A stretch of 64,000 bases of DNA from Blasia pusilla (lineage: Eukaryota > Marchantiophyta > Marchantiopsida > Blasiales). The stretch covers positions 52,452,001 through 52,516,000 of the forward strand of contig CM114272.1 of assembly GCA_050084515.1 (NCBI GenBank), read 5' to 3'. Position numbers and translations under genes: made by a program. The notes under the pieces were generated by a model that saw only the letters and a program-made list of their open reading frames with translations, was not told the origin of the DNA and searched no databases. Shown piece by piece: positions 1-10,002 of the stretch; positions within the stretch are counted from its first letter, which is position 1; each line of letters begins with the position of its first letter.

Positions 1-1290
1 CATTTAAAATTTCCCATTGGCTAAAGATTATGAGATTTCATTAGAGGATGTATAGAATAATACAAGCTTATAAGATATGTCCTATAGCACTTCCGGGTGC
101 TAAGTACATGGCACACACAACACAAATCGAGTGTCTTCTAGTTAGGCATGCACTTTTCCATACAAATATGAAAACTTTCGATTTAATCGTGAGGATTTAT
201 TTTGAAAAGGAAACAAACGGGCCGATTTTGGAAAATTGAGGAAAAATGATAAAGTTTCCATTTTCTCATTAAAAATATTCCAAAAGAGGAAAGGGAAATC
301 AAAAGTTGTTAAAGAGGGGAAAAAAAACAAGAGAGGAGAAAAGAAAATTCACGAGAAAAAAGCAACCATCCTTTAACCTTAATCCTTGGCTTAAATATTA
401 AGTTCCAATTACTAGCGATTTGTTCAAGATCCATTGGGAGTTTGGGATCACTAGGCAAGCCATTTTAGAACCCTGGCGTAGACTATCAAGGAAGTCTATC
501 CCAAGTCTTGAATGACTCGCTTGTTTTGGGGAGTGAAGGCTTATCTCAATAGCTAATCCCAACTAGATCTAATGAGCTTGAGAGGTAACCCGTGGCCAAG
601 ACTCATGAGACCCAAGTTGTGGCTAATATAAGCGTGCTACGATACACATAAGTAAGAAGAGCTTGACATATTAAATGCAAGCTTCTACAACACACGAGAT
701 TGGCATTAAAGGGAATAAGTGCATGACATTGTTCTATACCATAACTTCATGAAATTAAATGATTTCTTGGATTTATTGTTCATGATATTTATGAGTGTAT
801 TTTATTTCTTTGAAGTAAATTCGAAGTATTATTAAATTTCATTTAAGAATGAAGTTTGTTGCTTGTTGGCCCCTTTGACTCAATGTTTCAAATCCATGAC
901 TAAATAACCTTCAACCAAGTGGTTTACATGCTTGCAATATTAGGTTGGACTTTTTAGTTGGGAATTACAATATAACACTCTTTGACATCGTAAAAGTACT
1001 AGGCATGAATAATTTCTTGGCATTCCATGAACACGAACTAAAGTTTTAGCATGGTAGATATAACTATCTTGCCACGTATGCTTTTGGTGGCATATCGGCG
1101 CTAAGTGGATTAGTAGTGCATAGGCTCCAAAATGCAAATTATTATATAATGCAAGTTATTATGTGAAGACTTCAAAACCGTAAATGTGAATAGAGATGTG
1201 AGGATATTAAGGATATTTGCATTCATTTCTTGTCGTAAGTGATGAATGAATGATTTATGAATGAATTATTCCACTCGTCATAAGAATACG
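1..1290. other. AT-rich intergenic DNA, no gene recognised
   Basis: No reading frame here resembles a known family; open frames are about 65 codons or shorter. Base composition is AT-rich with homopolymer runs. The stretch at 470-640 is more balanced and reads like untranslated transposon sequence, but I cannot assign it to a family. The right edge is set by the start of homology to the non-LTR element tail. Confidence 0.5.
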
Positions 1291-2310
1291 CAATTCTACC
1301 CCCTTTCAATCAATTGATTACGAAGGGCTTGATCGACTTCAAGAGCATATCTCCGAGAATGTGCACCAAATCAACTTTTCCAGCATTCTCTCTAAGGCAT
1401 CCTCTGACGTTCATCAAGCTTGTCTGCGTTCATGTGTGGGTACCGGAGCGGGGGCGTGGCTAACTGCAAATCCTCTTATTCTTCCATTTCGTCTTCCTCG
1501 AAGTATATTCTCAACAGCTTTACGCCTTGGACTTCCCCATCCTTCTCTACTATGTGTGTCGAATTACGTATGCGAGGATCTCATTGATGCCAATGGTATC
1601 CATATTCTCCAATGTGCACATGGTGGAGAACGAACGGCCACACATGATGTCATTAGAGAGGCGGTAGCATGGGTGGCTCATATTGTAGGATACACCATTG
1701 GGCAAGAGCAGCTCCATGTCCTACCTTCGACCACACAAGCAACCTCTCGTCGGAGAGTTGATCTTGTTATGTTTCGAGGTGGATTCCGGACACTAGATGA
1801 TGTGGTGGTTGCTGATCCAACACGTTCTGACTTGGTGTGTCGAGCCACACATTCCAAAGGTTTGGCGGCCGGAGTTGCAACAAGAATCAAGGAGTTAAGT
1901 TATGCTGTCAGACATGCGACTGATGGATTTATTCCTTTTGCAATGGAAGTATTTGGTCATTTACATATGTTTTTTGATACTTTCCTGAAAACATATGCTC
2001 ACCACTCCCTTAAAATCATCACCTTGCCCATTCACATATTTTTCTCTTTGTAGTTATTACTTATTTCCGACAATACATCTCAATGGCCTTACAACACGCA
2101 CAAGCCTTGGCATTGATACGTCGTGCGGAGGTGGTGGGGGGTTGCTCACCTCGTCATCCGTTACACTGACCAACCACTGAGGTTCTTGTCATATTCGTCT
2201 GGAGGCTATCAATCGTGTAACTTGTATAGTTGGTGTTTGCATTGATAAGTTACCATTTTCTTTTTTCATTCCATTAAACATTTTTTTACTCCTCTTTTGA
2301 GATGTTATTA
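1290..2310 (+). pseudogene. Non-LTR retrotransposon 3' tail with nuclease-like domain (copy 1, truncated)
   Basis: The open frame at 1361-2053 (no ATG at its left edge) is a shorter, more diverged copy of the protein at 59.2-60.1 kb. It keeps the zinc-binding pattern CxC...H...C followed by GGERTATHD, then RRVDLV and a DVVVADPT block. Together these resemble the CCHC plus restriction-like endonuclease (PD-(D/E)xK) tail of R2/CRE-type non-LTR elements; this is inference from motif order. Compared with the 59 kb copy it lacks two codons in the ALRL(HL)GLPHPS segment, has many substitutions (for example a Phe in the MSRGG block) and starts about 60 codons later, so it is 5'-truncated. The 3' untranslated sequence, ending in a T-rich stretch before TTACTCCTCTTTTGAG, is shared by both copies. 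It is a dead copy, not a host gene. Confidence 0.7.
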
Positions 2311-2557
2311 TATTTTATATATTTCAATAATGTGGATTTCTGATGAGTACGGCAACTTACAAGAGGCCCCAATCCTGTCAGCTTCTCAAGATTTCCCCGA
2401 TCCCCAGCTATTGTCGCACCTGGAACTCCGTACGTTGTTTCCGCTTCTTCCGTCCACACCCTTTCGATCCTTCGGGCGCCCCCCCGTCTCTTACGTCTGC
2501 CCCCACCGACAGTAACCAGCTTCAAAGCGAACCGTAATTCGAATTTAAGACTGACTA

Positions 2558-2893
2558 GTGAAGCTCTCGAACTACGAAATAATGGCCGAGCAAATAATAA
2601 TTCTTTGGCGTGAATCGAGGGGAGAACTGCATGGCATCAAAAAGATGTCACGGGAGTGTAGGGTGGAGAGGCTTCCTTCACAGTTCCGTGTGAAGATGCT
2701 GGATGAAGAGAAACGCAAGAACGAGATCTCTCAAGTGGTCAACGCTGGAGCGGCGATTCCAGCAAGCCCGATATATGTCGGTTGTCGGGAAGAATGGACT
2801 TTGCAAGCTTCGGATCCTTTGATCACAAGAGCCGTCCATGAGTTTGTCCATCCTGCAGCCTACTCGATTGCGCAACCTCGAGTTAAGTCTTGA
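2558..2893 (+). CDS. Small open frame of unknown function
   Basis: An open frame of about 111 codons; the first ATG is at 2582. The product is charged in its first half (RESRGELHG, EEKRKNE) and has no signal peptide, membrane segment or motif I recognise. It lies between the truncated non-LTR tail and the C2 gene. Codon use is unremarkable, and an antisense frame of 82 codons overlaps it, so chance openness is possible. I list it only because it is the best frame in this 1-kb stretch. Confidence 0.2.
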   Translation: MKLSNYEIMAEQIIILWRESRGELHGIKKMSRECRVERLPSQFRVKMLDEEKRKNEISQVVNAGAAIPASPIYVGCREEWTLQASDPLITRAVHEFVHPAAYSIAQPRVKS

Positions 2894-2994
2894 TCGAATG
2901 CCTCGATCCACGCTTGTGGCACGCAAATGCTACAAACAGACTTGGAGAACTACTATTGACGAATTTGAGATGATGTGCCTTTCTGACTGCAACT

Positions 2995-3085
2995 AAGATA
3001 TACATCTGGTGCGTGTGCCAATTGGTGAGTCGGGGGTCAAATCCGAGTTCGAATCGAAACTCTCGAACAATCTCACGAGAGATGA
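2995..3085 (+). repeat. Possible tRNA-derived SINE head fragment
   Basis: The stretch has a box A-like string (GTGCCAATTGG near 3016) followed about 35 nt later by a box B-like string (GAGTTCGAATCG near 3050). This is the order and spacing of a tRNA internal RNA polymerase III promoter. No acceptor stem closes around it, so it is not a working tRNA gene. A tRNA-derived SINE head is the simplest reading; no second copy was found in the window to confirm it. Confidence 0.3.
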
Positions 3086-3765
3086 ACACACCTTCCGATT
3101 CGCATGTCGATCTGGCAGAGAATTCCAATCCTGCGTGATCGAGGGAAATTTCGGTACAACAATCACAACAAGGATCGAACCGAATCACTCAACTTTTTAA
3201 ATAGGCGAGAGATCGAAACAATGTTACACGAAGAACCTCGTTATCAACGCTATAAAACAGACTAAAATGGGTGCCCTCTATCTCTTAAGTCCAGTCTACC
3301 TCGTAGACATCGCGCATGACCAGTGTACAAGGCTACAATCTGCCTTCACCTACTGCACCGTCGAAACTTCTAATTTGGATCACGCTCCCACACCACAGAC
3401 GACTGGTGAAACTTCGTGTGTGCGAATCCAGATTTTTTCATACACTCCACCCGAAATTCAAACCCAAGCCACCTGCACTACGAACTTCAGTCGCTCTGTA
3501 CATGGAAAAAGCATCCCGCACTGATTCAGTAAAAATGTAGTCGTTAGCTTTGAGAACAGACTAACAGGTAGCGCTAGCTACGAAATCACAGCCACGCGCT
3601 TTGTTGATCAGCGGGCTCCACAGCCAACCAGCATCCTACGTACCTCGTTAAGAGCTAACGCTCGGATAAGATTGAACTACTGAACACTGTGTCCTTCACA
3701 TGCTAGGACAAGCTGGGATCATGTCCGACTACTGCAACTTGCTGGGTAGTGATCTGGGGGCTATC

Positions 3766-4215
3766 CTAGCTCTTAATTGCCCCCGGCACTCGATTAGAGG
3801 GAACGAAAGTCAGAGCGAGCTCCACAACACCGCGTTCTCTTCCTTTGTAGATGACAGGGTAGAGCATGTGCGGTACGTCATTCTCGTGCTCCCGGAGCAG
3901 AGTCTCGATGTCGATAGTGATGGTTCCACGAGCACTATCACGATCCGCCTCCTTTTCTTTGATCTTGGAGTCTTTATCGAAGAGATGGACCTTGAGCGTG
4001 TGGTAGAGCGCGAAATTGACGTACTCGGCGATCCTGAAGCTCACTTGCTCATCCCACACGGGCTTCGAGCCTCCACGGTGGACCACTTTGCTGTTGCGCA
4101 TCTCGCCACCGAGCGAGAAAACCACGTACATGTCCGCTTTGCCAAAGCGGAGAAACTCATAGCCCTTCACTCCGCGAGCCCGCTTCAATTGAATAACTAA
4201 CTCCCCCGCCTTCAT
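3766..4215 (-). CDS. Small C2-domain protein (paralogue 1)
   Basis: About 149 residues starting at the ATG at 4215 (MKAGELVIQLKRARG). I chose this start because the paralogue at 49.2 kb begins with the same MKAGEL; a frame reaching 4230 would need a non-ATG start. The whole protein is one C2 beta-sandwich: KAGELVIQLKRARG (strand 1), the KADMYVVFSLGG loop, RNSKVVHRGGSKPVWDEQVSF (the conserved NPxW-type strand), a Lys/Asp-rich loop (FDKDSKIKEKEADRD), and GTITIDIETLL near the end. C2 domains bind phospholipid membranes, often with Ca2+. Here one aspartate sits in the first loop and several in the third, so Ca2+ binding is possible but not assured. It has no signal peptide or transmembrane segment, as in small plant C2 proteins that relocate to membranes in signalling. 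It is intact, with a GC-rich sequence unlike its AT-rich surroundings. No intron is needed. Confidence 0.75.
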   Translation of the reverse strand: MKAGELVIQLKRARGVKGYEFLRFGKADMYVVFSLGGEMRNSKVVHRGGSKPVWDEQVSFRIAEYVNFALYHTLKVHLFDKDSKIKEKEADRDSARGTITIDIETLLREHENDVPHMLYPVIYKGRERGVVELALTFVPSNRVPGAIKS

Positions 4216-4439
4216 CCCGATTCCACTCACAAACTATGGCACAGAATTCTGCATCAAGCCTCCGACCTCTCGAGGGTTCGTTCACCTTGCCATAGAAATT
4301 GGAATTAAGTTCCACGGACGTCCGACACATCGGAGAACGGACGACACATAACAGACGACTGACCAGATGACAAAAGATAATATGCTTGTCAAGTAAGTAA
4401 GTATGCTGCGCTGCGCGTAAAGCCACCTCTGACCGTCAG

Positions 4440-4870
4440 ATTTCCCAACCAGCAGTTGAAAGACGAGACCGTCGAGAGGAGAAAAGACAATCGCCTCTCA
4501 CCCTCAGGTCACAGGTGGGAGCAATCGTCGACCAAAAGTGCACTGCGCAGGCGCCCCCTCAGCTCAATCCTCGACCGTTTTCCTGACCTAAAGAGGTCAA
4601 ATTGCAGAAGACGTTGAGGCCAGCCTGTTCATGACTGGCCAGAGCTGGCCCACAATCGGGAGCTCGAGCCCCGATCTCTAGAGCAGCTGATATCGCCTCG
4701 TCCACTGCGAATTCTTCGAACTGGACAAGGACGGAGCTGCTGCCTTCGCAGCCTACTCTTAACACCCCAACCACCCTACGCTGCGAAGGCAAGTGGACCA
4801 GGTCCTCGCTCTCGGCCGCCGTGTCTCCGATTCACTCACATCTCCGGAAGACGGGGGAGCTGGTCGTCGG
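4440..4870 (-). promoter_or_regulatory. GC-rich region upstream of the C2 gene
   Basis: This GC-rich segment lies 5' of the minus-strand C2 gene and is flanked by AT-rich DNA on its far side. It holds a 77-codon minus-strand frame (4559-4792) I do not recognise. A promoter or 5' untranslated region is the likeliest reading from position alone. No TATA box is convincing. Confidence 0.25.
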
Positions 4871-4914
4871 GAGAGAATGTTCACCTTTGAAAGGGGCGGG
4901 AGAGAAAGTGAACA

Positions 4915-5420
4915 AGTGGATAATTAGATGGAGGAAAATATATGTATGAAAAAAAATACGTAGAGGTTATAATTAAAATCATTTTAATATCATTTATATG
5001 TGGATATTAAAACTCGTGTGCGGCCTTTAGAGGGGGAAGTTGAGAGGAAAATTAGTTATCTAATTTCATTTTTACTTGAATATTAAAACCAATGTGGAGC
5101 CTTGAGAGGGGGAAGTTAAGAGGAGAATTAATGAGAATTGATTATTATACTCGTGGATAAGTGGACACTGGATAAGTGAGAGAATGAGAAAAAACAAAGG
5201 AGTATATGTAGAGCCAGTAATGAGAGAGTCTTCTTGATTTCCTAAGACTTCTCTTCTTATCACATATATTTTCAATCAATTAATCTAGTTGAGACATAGT
5301 TCTTAGAAGGATTAGTTTGGGACTTGGAGACTACATAATATCTTAAACGGGTGTCGTTAATAGTAGTGTCGGGCAGCTAGAGGATTGTGAGGGTTGTCAC
5401 CCTCTCGGAGCGAGGGGGTT
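4915..5420. repeat. LTR-like fragment with a 76-bp tandem duplication
   Basis: The block GAGGGGGAAGTT(A/G)AGAGGA occurs at about 5030 and 5106 inside a 76-bp duplication that starts each time with ATATTAAAAC. The composition (GGAAGTTAAGAGGAGAATTA, then a CT-rich ATTTCC stretch and a GGTGTCGT end near 5350) is reminiscent of copia-type LTRs in non-flowering plants. I found neither an internal region nor a partner LTR, so at best it is a solo or truncated LTR. Confidence 0.3.
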
Positions 5421-5689
5421 GGATCATCTGTCGGTTATGTTGATAACCATAAGCCTTGATCTCTTTCGTCACCACTGTCGTACGCTTGGGGTTCTACACG
5501 GCTCTCGATATTCCGAGAGATCAGAGCCTTTATGGCTCTGGTCTCCGGAACTCCAGGAGCTCCGGGACCCGTCCTAACCCCCTACCCACCCGCAACCCCA
5601 CCACCGACCCGCGAGTTCTAACACGAGCGGTCTGCCGTAGGAAACCCTCCGGCCGACGACTAAATGTCCGCCCTGTGGGTCGGATATCC

Positions 5690-5766
5690 GATACCCAGGT
5701 CGGACCCATCCCACCATCTCATCCCAATCTAAATCGTCCCATCCCATCCCATCCATCCCATCCATG
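5690..5766 (+). repeat. CCATCCCA-type short tandem repeat
   Basis: Imperfect repeats of CCATCCCA/TCCATCC run across this segment and keep frames open on both strands. It is a simple minisatellite in a GC-rich pocket and I see no protein in it. Confidence 0.6.
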
Positions 5767-6616
5767 ATGACATGACCTGGAGGTTGCATGAACGCCTGTG
5801 AAAACAGCGGAGAACAGTTGAATTGATCCACCAAATGTAGGGAAATAAAACTCCTGGGACGGCCGGCCTCCTTGAATCGATCCATGTAGTAGCCAATCAT
5901 ATTTCTCCCAACTTAAGGAGTCGATCCACCGCATTTAGAACTGACCAATGGTAGGAGGTCTAGAATCAACGGTACAGATTCTTAATCCAAGAGATCCAAC
6001 GATGGAAATGACCCACACTCTTTGAATGACCCCCCCTATTAGGGCTCTGTGCCTCCATTTTCCTCGACCAAGAAGTGAGGCGCATGAAGGTCCGGGCCTT
6101 GTTTGAATGCCTTCCATGTCGAATACCTTCATTTGGGCATTGCACTCTACTCACACTTCCGCAGATTGGAGACGAAGACAAGGGGATAGAATTGTTTCTA
6201 GGTTTTGGTTGCATTGGGCGTTACTTTTCATTTCCTCGCCGAAGGGCTCTCCGTCAACAAGCGGATCTCAGAAGCGGGTTGATTGTTGCTTGCTGTCCCC
6301 AATGCTAATCGTCATGGGGAATCTGCAAATGGAATGTTCGTGAGGAGCCCCGAGTAAGCCCAAGTCGACCAGAAGAAACAGCTGAAGGAAAGAAGAAGGA
6401 AAGGAGCCGGAAAGGAGCCAAGCGGATTTGTCGGAACTGGCTGTTTTTTTATTCGCGTCGACGTTGCGAGGTATCCACGAATTTGCCTCCCTCTCCTCTC
6501 TCCGTAGTAAGTTAATCCTTTTTTGTATTTACTGCCCCTCGAGGGCACTTTTACCGTGGGCATTCCATGTTAAGAATGTGAAAGAATTGACGCTCATGTG
6601 GATTGTATTATGTCAA

Positions 6617-6642
6617 ATCCGCCAGAATGCAATCTGGCGGAT
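6617..6642. repeat. Perfect 10-bp stem, 6-nt loop
   Basis: Arms ATCCGCCAGA (6617-6626) and TCTGGCGGAT (6633-6642) pair perfectly around ATGCAA. No gene lies directly upstream and no T-run follows, so a terminator reading is unsupported. It is one of several short perfect inverted repeats in the window. Confidence 0.8.
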
Positions 6643-6886
6643 CATCATCATAGTAGCCACAAAAATACCGAAACTTTAGAGACTCGGCTGACCCGATCTT
6701 AGCCGCTACCTTATGCGGAAGTGAATCGCGTCTCCATTGGTGAGATTTTGGGTTTGCTGTGTTGAGAACGCACTTGCCGTAATCATCCCTTCATTGCACA
6801 TTAACACCTTGATTGCACGTTTATGCACTAATATGATTGCTCTTCGGCTGCGGCCTTTCACTTTTATGGAAGCGCCGTGACTTTAT

Positions 6887-6891
<5 letters not shown>

Positions 6892-6965
<74 letters not shown>
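6892..6965 (+). repeat. (CT)n microsatellite
   Basis: An uninterrupted CT tract of about 74 nt. It abuts block 1 of a repeat family whose second copy, at 10.0 kb, has only a short CTGTGTGTCTG sequence at the same place, so the tract expanded beside this copy. Confidence 0.95.
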
Positions 6966-6969
<4 letters not shown>

Positions 6970-7300
6970 GGGAGCAAATAATTGCACTTACGCTGTAATA
7001 GCCACAATGTAACCAGTACACAATTGTCCGAGTGCCAAGATCTCTAGGTCTTGTGTCCAATCCAATGCGATACTGGCGGTAAGTACAACACCGCAGACTG
7101 GACAGAGCCAGTAATGGAAGCAAATGTTCTCGAGTCGTGTAAAGCAATCTTATATCCATATGGTTGTAGTCTTCCCCACCTTCGAGCGATGGGGGAATAG
7201 AAATAGATCCAGAGTCTCCTCGGATCAAGTCCCCTAGCGATTCTGAAATAACGTACACCAAAGCCTGGCCGCCTTTTCTCATAAGTTCGGATGAAATTCC
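6965..7300 (-). repeat. Two-block repeat family, copy 1
   Basis: Two conserved blocks, 6965-7005 and 7255-7297, recur in the same order and orientation at 10003-10043 and 10682-10725. The DNA between them is unrelated in the two copies (about 250 versus 640 bp). On the minus strand the second block contains GTAAGT followed about 28 nt later by a CAG, a donor/acceptor-like pair. This could be the conserved ends of a non-autonomous transposon or exon debris of a duplicated gene. No terminal inverted repeat or target duplication is evident. Confidence 0.55.
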
Positions 7301-8092
7301 AATCAATCCTGAACCTCATCTATCATCTCTCGAACACCAGGCATCCACAAAAACTAAGCATGTATGTCGACTAAGCCGCTTGCTCGTAAGGACTGAAAAA
7401 AGAGCGAACTCACGCGAGCCGAGCCGTCTGTCTCGAATTCGTATGACTTTGATCGGAGAAAATTTGCCGGTGCTTGATATGGTCGTCGGTCCTCTCTTCT
7501 CATCTCATCTCGTAAAAGTGGCTGCATGCTCTTAATCTCTTGCTCCCCATCCGCTCGAGACCGCCGAGTGGTCGAGATATTTGTCTCGTCTTCTTGCCGT
7601 GCGGTTCGTTAGTATTTTTCCGCATCGCTGGTGGCGATGGCTTGGTAACTTGCCAAGTCGAATCAATTGCCCATCGCCCTCACGGATTGTAGCAATGGGT
7701 CGCCGGGCCGTTATCCGCCGCCGTTGTTTCGGTGGTCGGGTATTTTTACCAGTAAAGATCATCCATCCTCAAAAGTATCGCGTGATTTTTCTCGACCACT
7801 TCCCGCTTTCTTGCTTTATCCTTTGATTGGATGTTGCCAGGAGCTTTCGGTTGTGAGATTAAGTCTTTCCGGTTCAACCAGGAGCATTGAATTGGCTGCT
7901 GAATTGCTCTGTGGTCCGCATTGGTCTTGTCTCGTGAGCCGAGTACATTGAAGCAAATTTCGGATAACTTCCAAATTCGAAGATCGGCGGATATCAACCA
8001 TTTCTCAAGAAGTGGTTGGGGTACGTGTGATTGAACAACAACCAAATGCACTCCGTTGCTTAATCTAATCGTGACCCTTAGGAGCACTCAGC

Positions 8093-8181
8093 AGAGTTTG
8101 GGCACGCCCCCCAAACTCTTCATGTCATAGCTCATAGGGACTCGAATAGGGCTTCAAATTCGAATTGGTATTTGAAGCCCT
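8093..8181. repeat. Two consecutive perfect hairpins
   Basis: Hairpin 1 has arms AGAGTTTGGG (8093-8102) and CCCAAACTCT (8110-8119). Hairpin 2 has arms AGGGCTTCAAAT (8148-8159) and ATTTGAAGCCCT (8170-8181). Both stems are perfect. They lie upstream of the protease pseudogene. The arrangement resembles the hairpin arrays seen in the two LTR families near 33.3 and 35.9 kb, so a U3 fragment of another LTR element is possible. Confidence 0.75.
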
Positions 8182-8404
8182 CGTGAATAGGAGTGGTCAA
8201 GACGGTCTTTATCGCTTTCATTTCACATTCTCGAGCAATGCCGTGCACGCGTCGTGTGGAAGAGCGTGAATTTGAGGGTTCAATGCTTTGAAGTCGCTTC
8301 AATTGGTAGTCGGCGATGACTCAAGACCACCTCTAATTTGGATCAATAGCTTCCACGAGCACCAGATCTAATTGATTTTAACATAATATGGTAGATTATA
8401 AATA

Positions 8405-9132
8405 TCGGACTGGAGCTCGGCACCAAAGAAAGAAATACTCGATCATCGTGGACACGGGAGTGATCTCACTTGGATCAGTGTAGTCCTTGTTCGACTTGCT
8501 TCCAAAGAATCGAGTCCTCTTTTCGACCCGTCGAATTCAAGCTCAGATAGAGCTGAGTGCTTGACACTCGATCTCTCGGAATTCGGAGCTCTTGAGTTTC
8601 GGAGACCGAGCCATAAAGACTCGATCTCTCGTCGTGGAGACATGCTCTCCGAGGCCGTCCTTCTACGAGTACGGTGATCGATCGACCACCGTGGGGGTCT
8701 TCTCCAGGGAAACGGTGACATTGTCCAAAGACCAACGGGATCAAACAAAGAAGTCGGTGACATGGCCTTCGGTCAGGCACGACAACCAGGGCTCATTCTC
8801 TGGTGTCGATGGGCTGATTGGGCTTGGCCAGGGTCCTATTTCTTTCACTTCTCATTTCAGCTCACTCTTCAAAGAACAAATTCTCCTCGCCTTGTGAGCA
8901 TGGCGTCTTCCTCATCGCAGACAAGTCCCATGTTCTTCGGAGGAGCCGTCCCTTCGAACAAAGGCAAAGACACTCCCATAGTGAAAACAGCTTTCATTCG
9001 ATCTAGTACTACGTGGGGCTGACTGGTATCAGTGTTGGGGGCACCCTCTTGAGTATTCCAGTCAGCTCGTTTGCAATCGATTCATCGGGTAGTGGTGGTA
9101 CCATCCTCGACTCGGGCACGACGATCACGCAG
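8405..9132 (+). pseudogene. Aspartic protease (nepenthesin/A1 type) pseudogene, 3'-truncated
   Basis: Several A1 pepsin-family landmarks appear in order. The first catalytic motif DTGSDLTWIQC is at 8451-8485, but it needs two missing bases restored (near 8458 and 8477). A YGDRST segment and a VDGLIGLGQGPISF segment (8803-8850) follow. FFGGAVPSN lies near 8940, then YYVGLTGISVGG from 9008, and the second catalytic motif LDSGTT at 9106-9123. Living members are secreted or vacuolar endopeptidases of about 400-480 residues. Here frames change repeatedly and homology stops dead after the DSGTTIT segment at about 9132, where sequence belonging to the opposite-strand LRR frame begins. The C-terminal third is absent. 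It is a nonfunctional fragment, and the family call is secure from the motif order. Confidence 0.85.
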
Positions 9133-9689
9133 AAGCTCCGTAGTCTTTCCAAGGAACCGGCTTTGATCGCCTTCCCCAGAGCCACCAACCTCTCTTCCGT
9201 CAAATCTTCACACCAGAGCATCAGGTGTTCCAAGGTGTGCAGGAGCTTCGGAGCCCTCATGAGAGCCACGACTCCATCCTCTACATCAGAGCCCCGGAAA
9301 TGCAAAGACGATAGTTTCGAAAGGTGACCTTCCTCCGCGGCCTTCGTGATGCATTCGGCCCCTTCCGCTCCGACTCCTTTCGCAATCTCGACAGATTTCA
9401 AGTTGGATAGGTGGCCCCACGATACGCTCTCCAGAAAATTCAGACACGCCTCTTTTGATTCATCCGAACACTCCAGAACCAGCTTCTGCAAATTGGGCCG
9501 AGGCCCTTTCGAAATGGCCTGTAACAGAAATCGAACGTACTGACCCAGGACTTCCGGGTAGCGTTGGAATTCTTCCTCTCTTAGAAACACAACTTCCGTA
9601 TTTTCAAGGCTCTCGTCATCGAAAGGTACATTCTGACGGAGAAACTCGGGAATTTCTCGTATCGCAGCCGACATGTCTTCCATATTCAT
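9009..9689 (-). CDS. Leucine-rich-repeat (RNI-like) protein fragment
   Basis: An intact 226-codon frame beginning ATGAATATG at 9689. After an acidic N-terminal segment it shows irregular 28-30 residue LRR units: PNLQKLVLECSD, LSNLKSVEIAKG, LSKLSSLHFRGSD, LHTLEHLMLWCEDL, LERLRSFCVIV. Such ribonuclease-inhibitor-like repeats form a protein-binding solenoid. No signal peptide, kinase or NB-ARC domain is present. The last 42 codons (9009-9132) are antisense to the aspartic-protease pseudogene, so the true LRR gene was cut here and the stop codon is accidental. A longer LRR protein was probably the ancestor. Whether this chimera is expressed is unknown. Confidence 0.6.
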   Translation of the reverse strand: MNMEDMSAAIREIPEFLRQNVPFDDESLENTEVVFLREEEFQRYPEVLGQYVRFLLQAISKGPRPNLQKLVLECSDESKEACLNFLESVSWGHLSNLKSVEIAKGVGAEGAECITKAAEEGHLSKLSSLHFRGSDVEDGVVALMRAPKLLHTLEHLMLWCEDLTEERLVALGKAIKAGSLERLRSFCVIVVPESRMVPPLPDESIANELTGILKRVPPTLIPVSPT

Positions 9690-9738
9690 ACTCTCCTTTG
9701 GAAAAACTTCGGTGGATCCGGATCCATACTCTCCTTCG

Positions 9739-9776
9739 GAAACCCTCTGAGTTCAAACTTGAACTCAGAGGGTTTC
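9739..9776. repeat. 38-bp near-perfect palindrome
   Basis: Two 18-bp arms (9739-9756 and 9759-9776) are exact reverse complements separated only by AC. They lie 50-90 bp 5' of the LRR frame's ATG. A direct repeat of CATACTCTCCTT(T/C)GGAAA borders the left side (from about 9687 and 9725). A cruciform, an operator-like site or a transposon footprint are all possible. Confidence 0.9.
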
Positions 9777-10002
9777 GCGAGGGGGATGAGAAGCCACTCT
9801 ATCCGGATCAAAGGAAAGAAAGACCTCTTCGAAATCAAACCGAGAAAACTAAAACTGAAACTATGTGGGTTCGGAGACCTCGAAGCGTGACAAAATGGCT
9901 TGGGAAGGAGAGAGAAACAAACGTGGAAATCTAACAACTTTGGAAGTTGGGAAGACTTGCTCAGCTGAAGAACTCAAGCTTCGGAGATATTCTCTGTGTG
10001 TC

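Noticed and set aside
5456-5900. Pro/Arg-rich frames on both strands
   Set aside because: Composition-driven openness over CCATCC repeats; no homologue or start context.
6617-6642. Rho-independent terminator
   Set aside because: A perfect stem but no T-run and no upstream bacterial gene; the window is eukaryotic.
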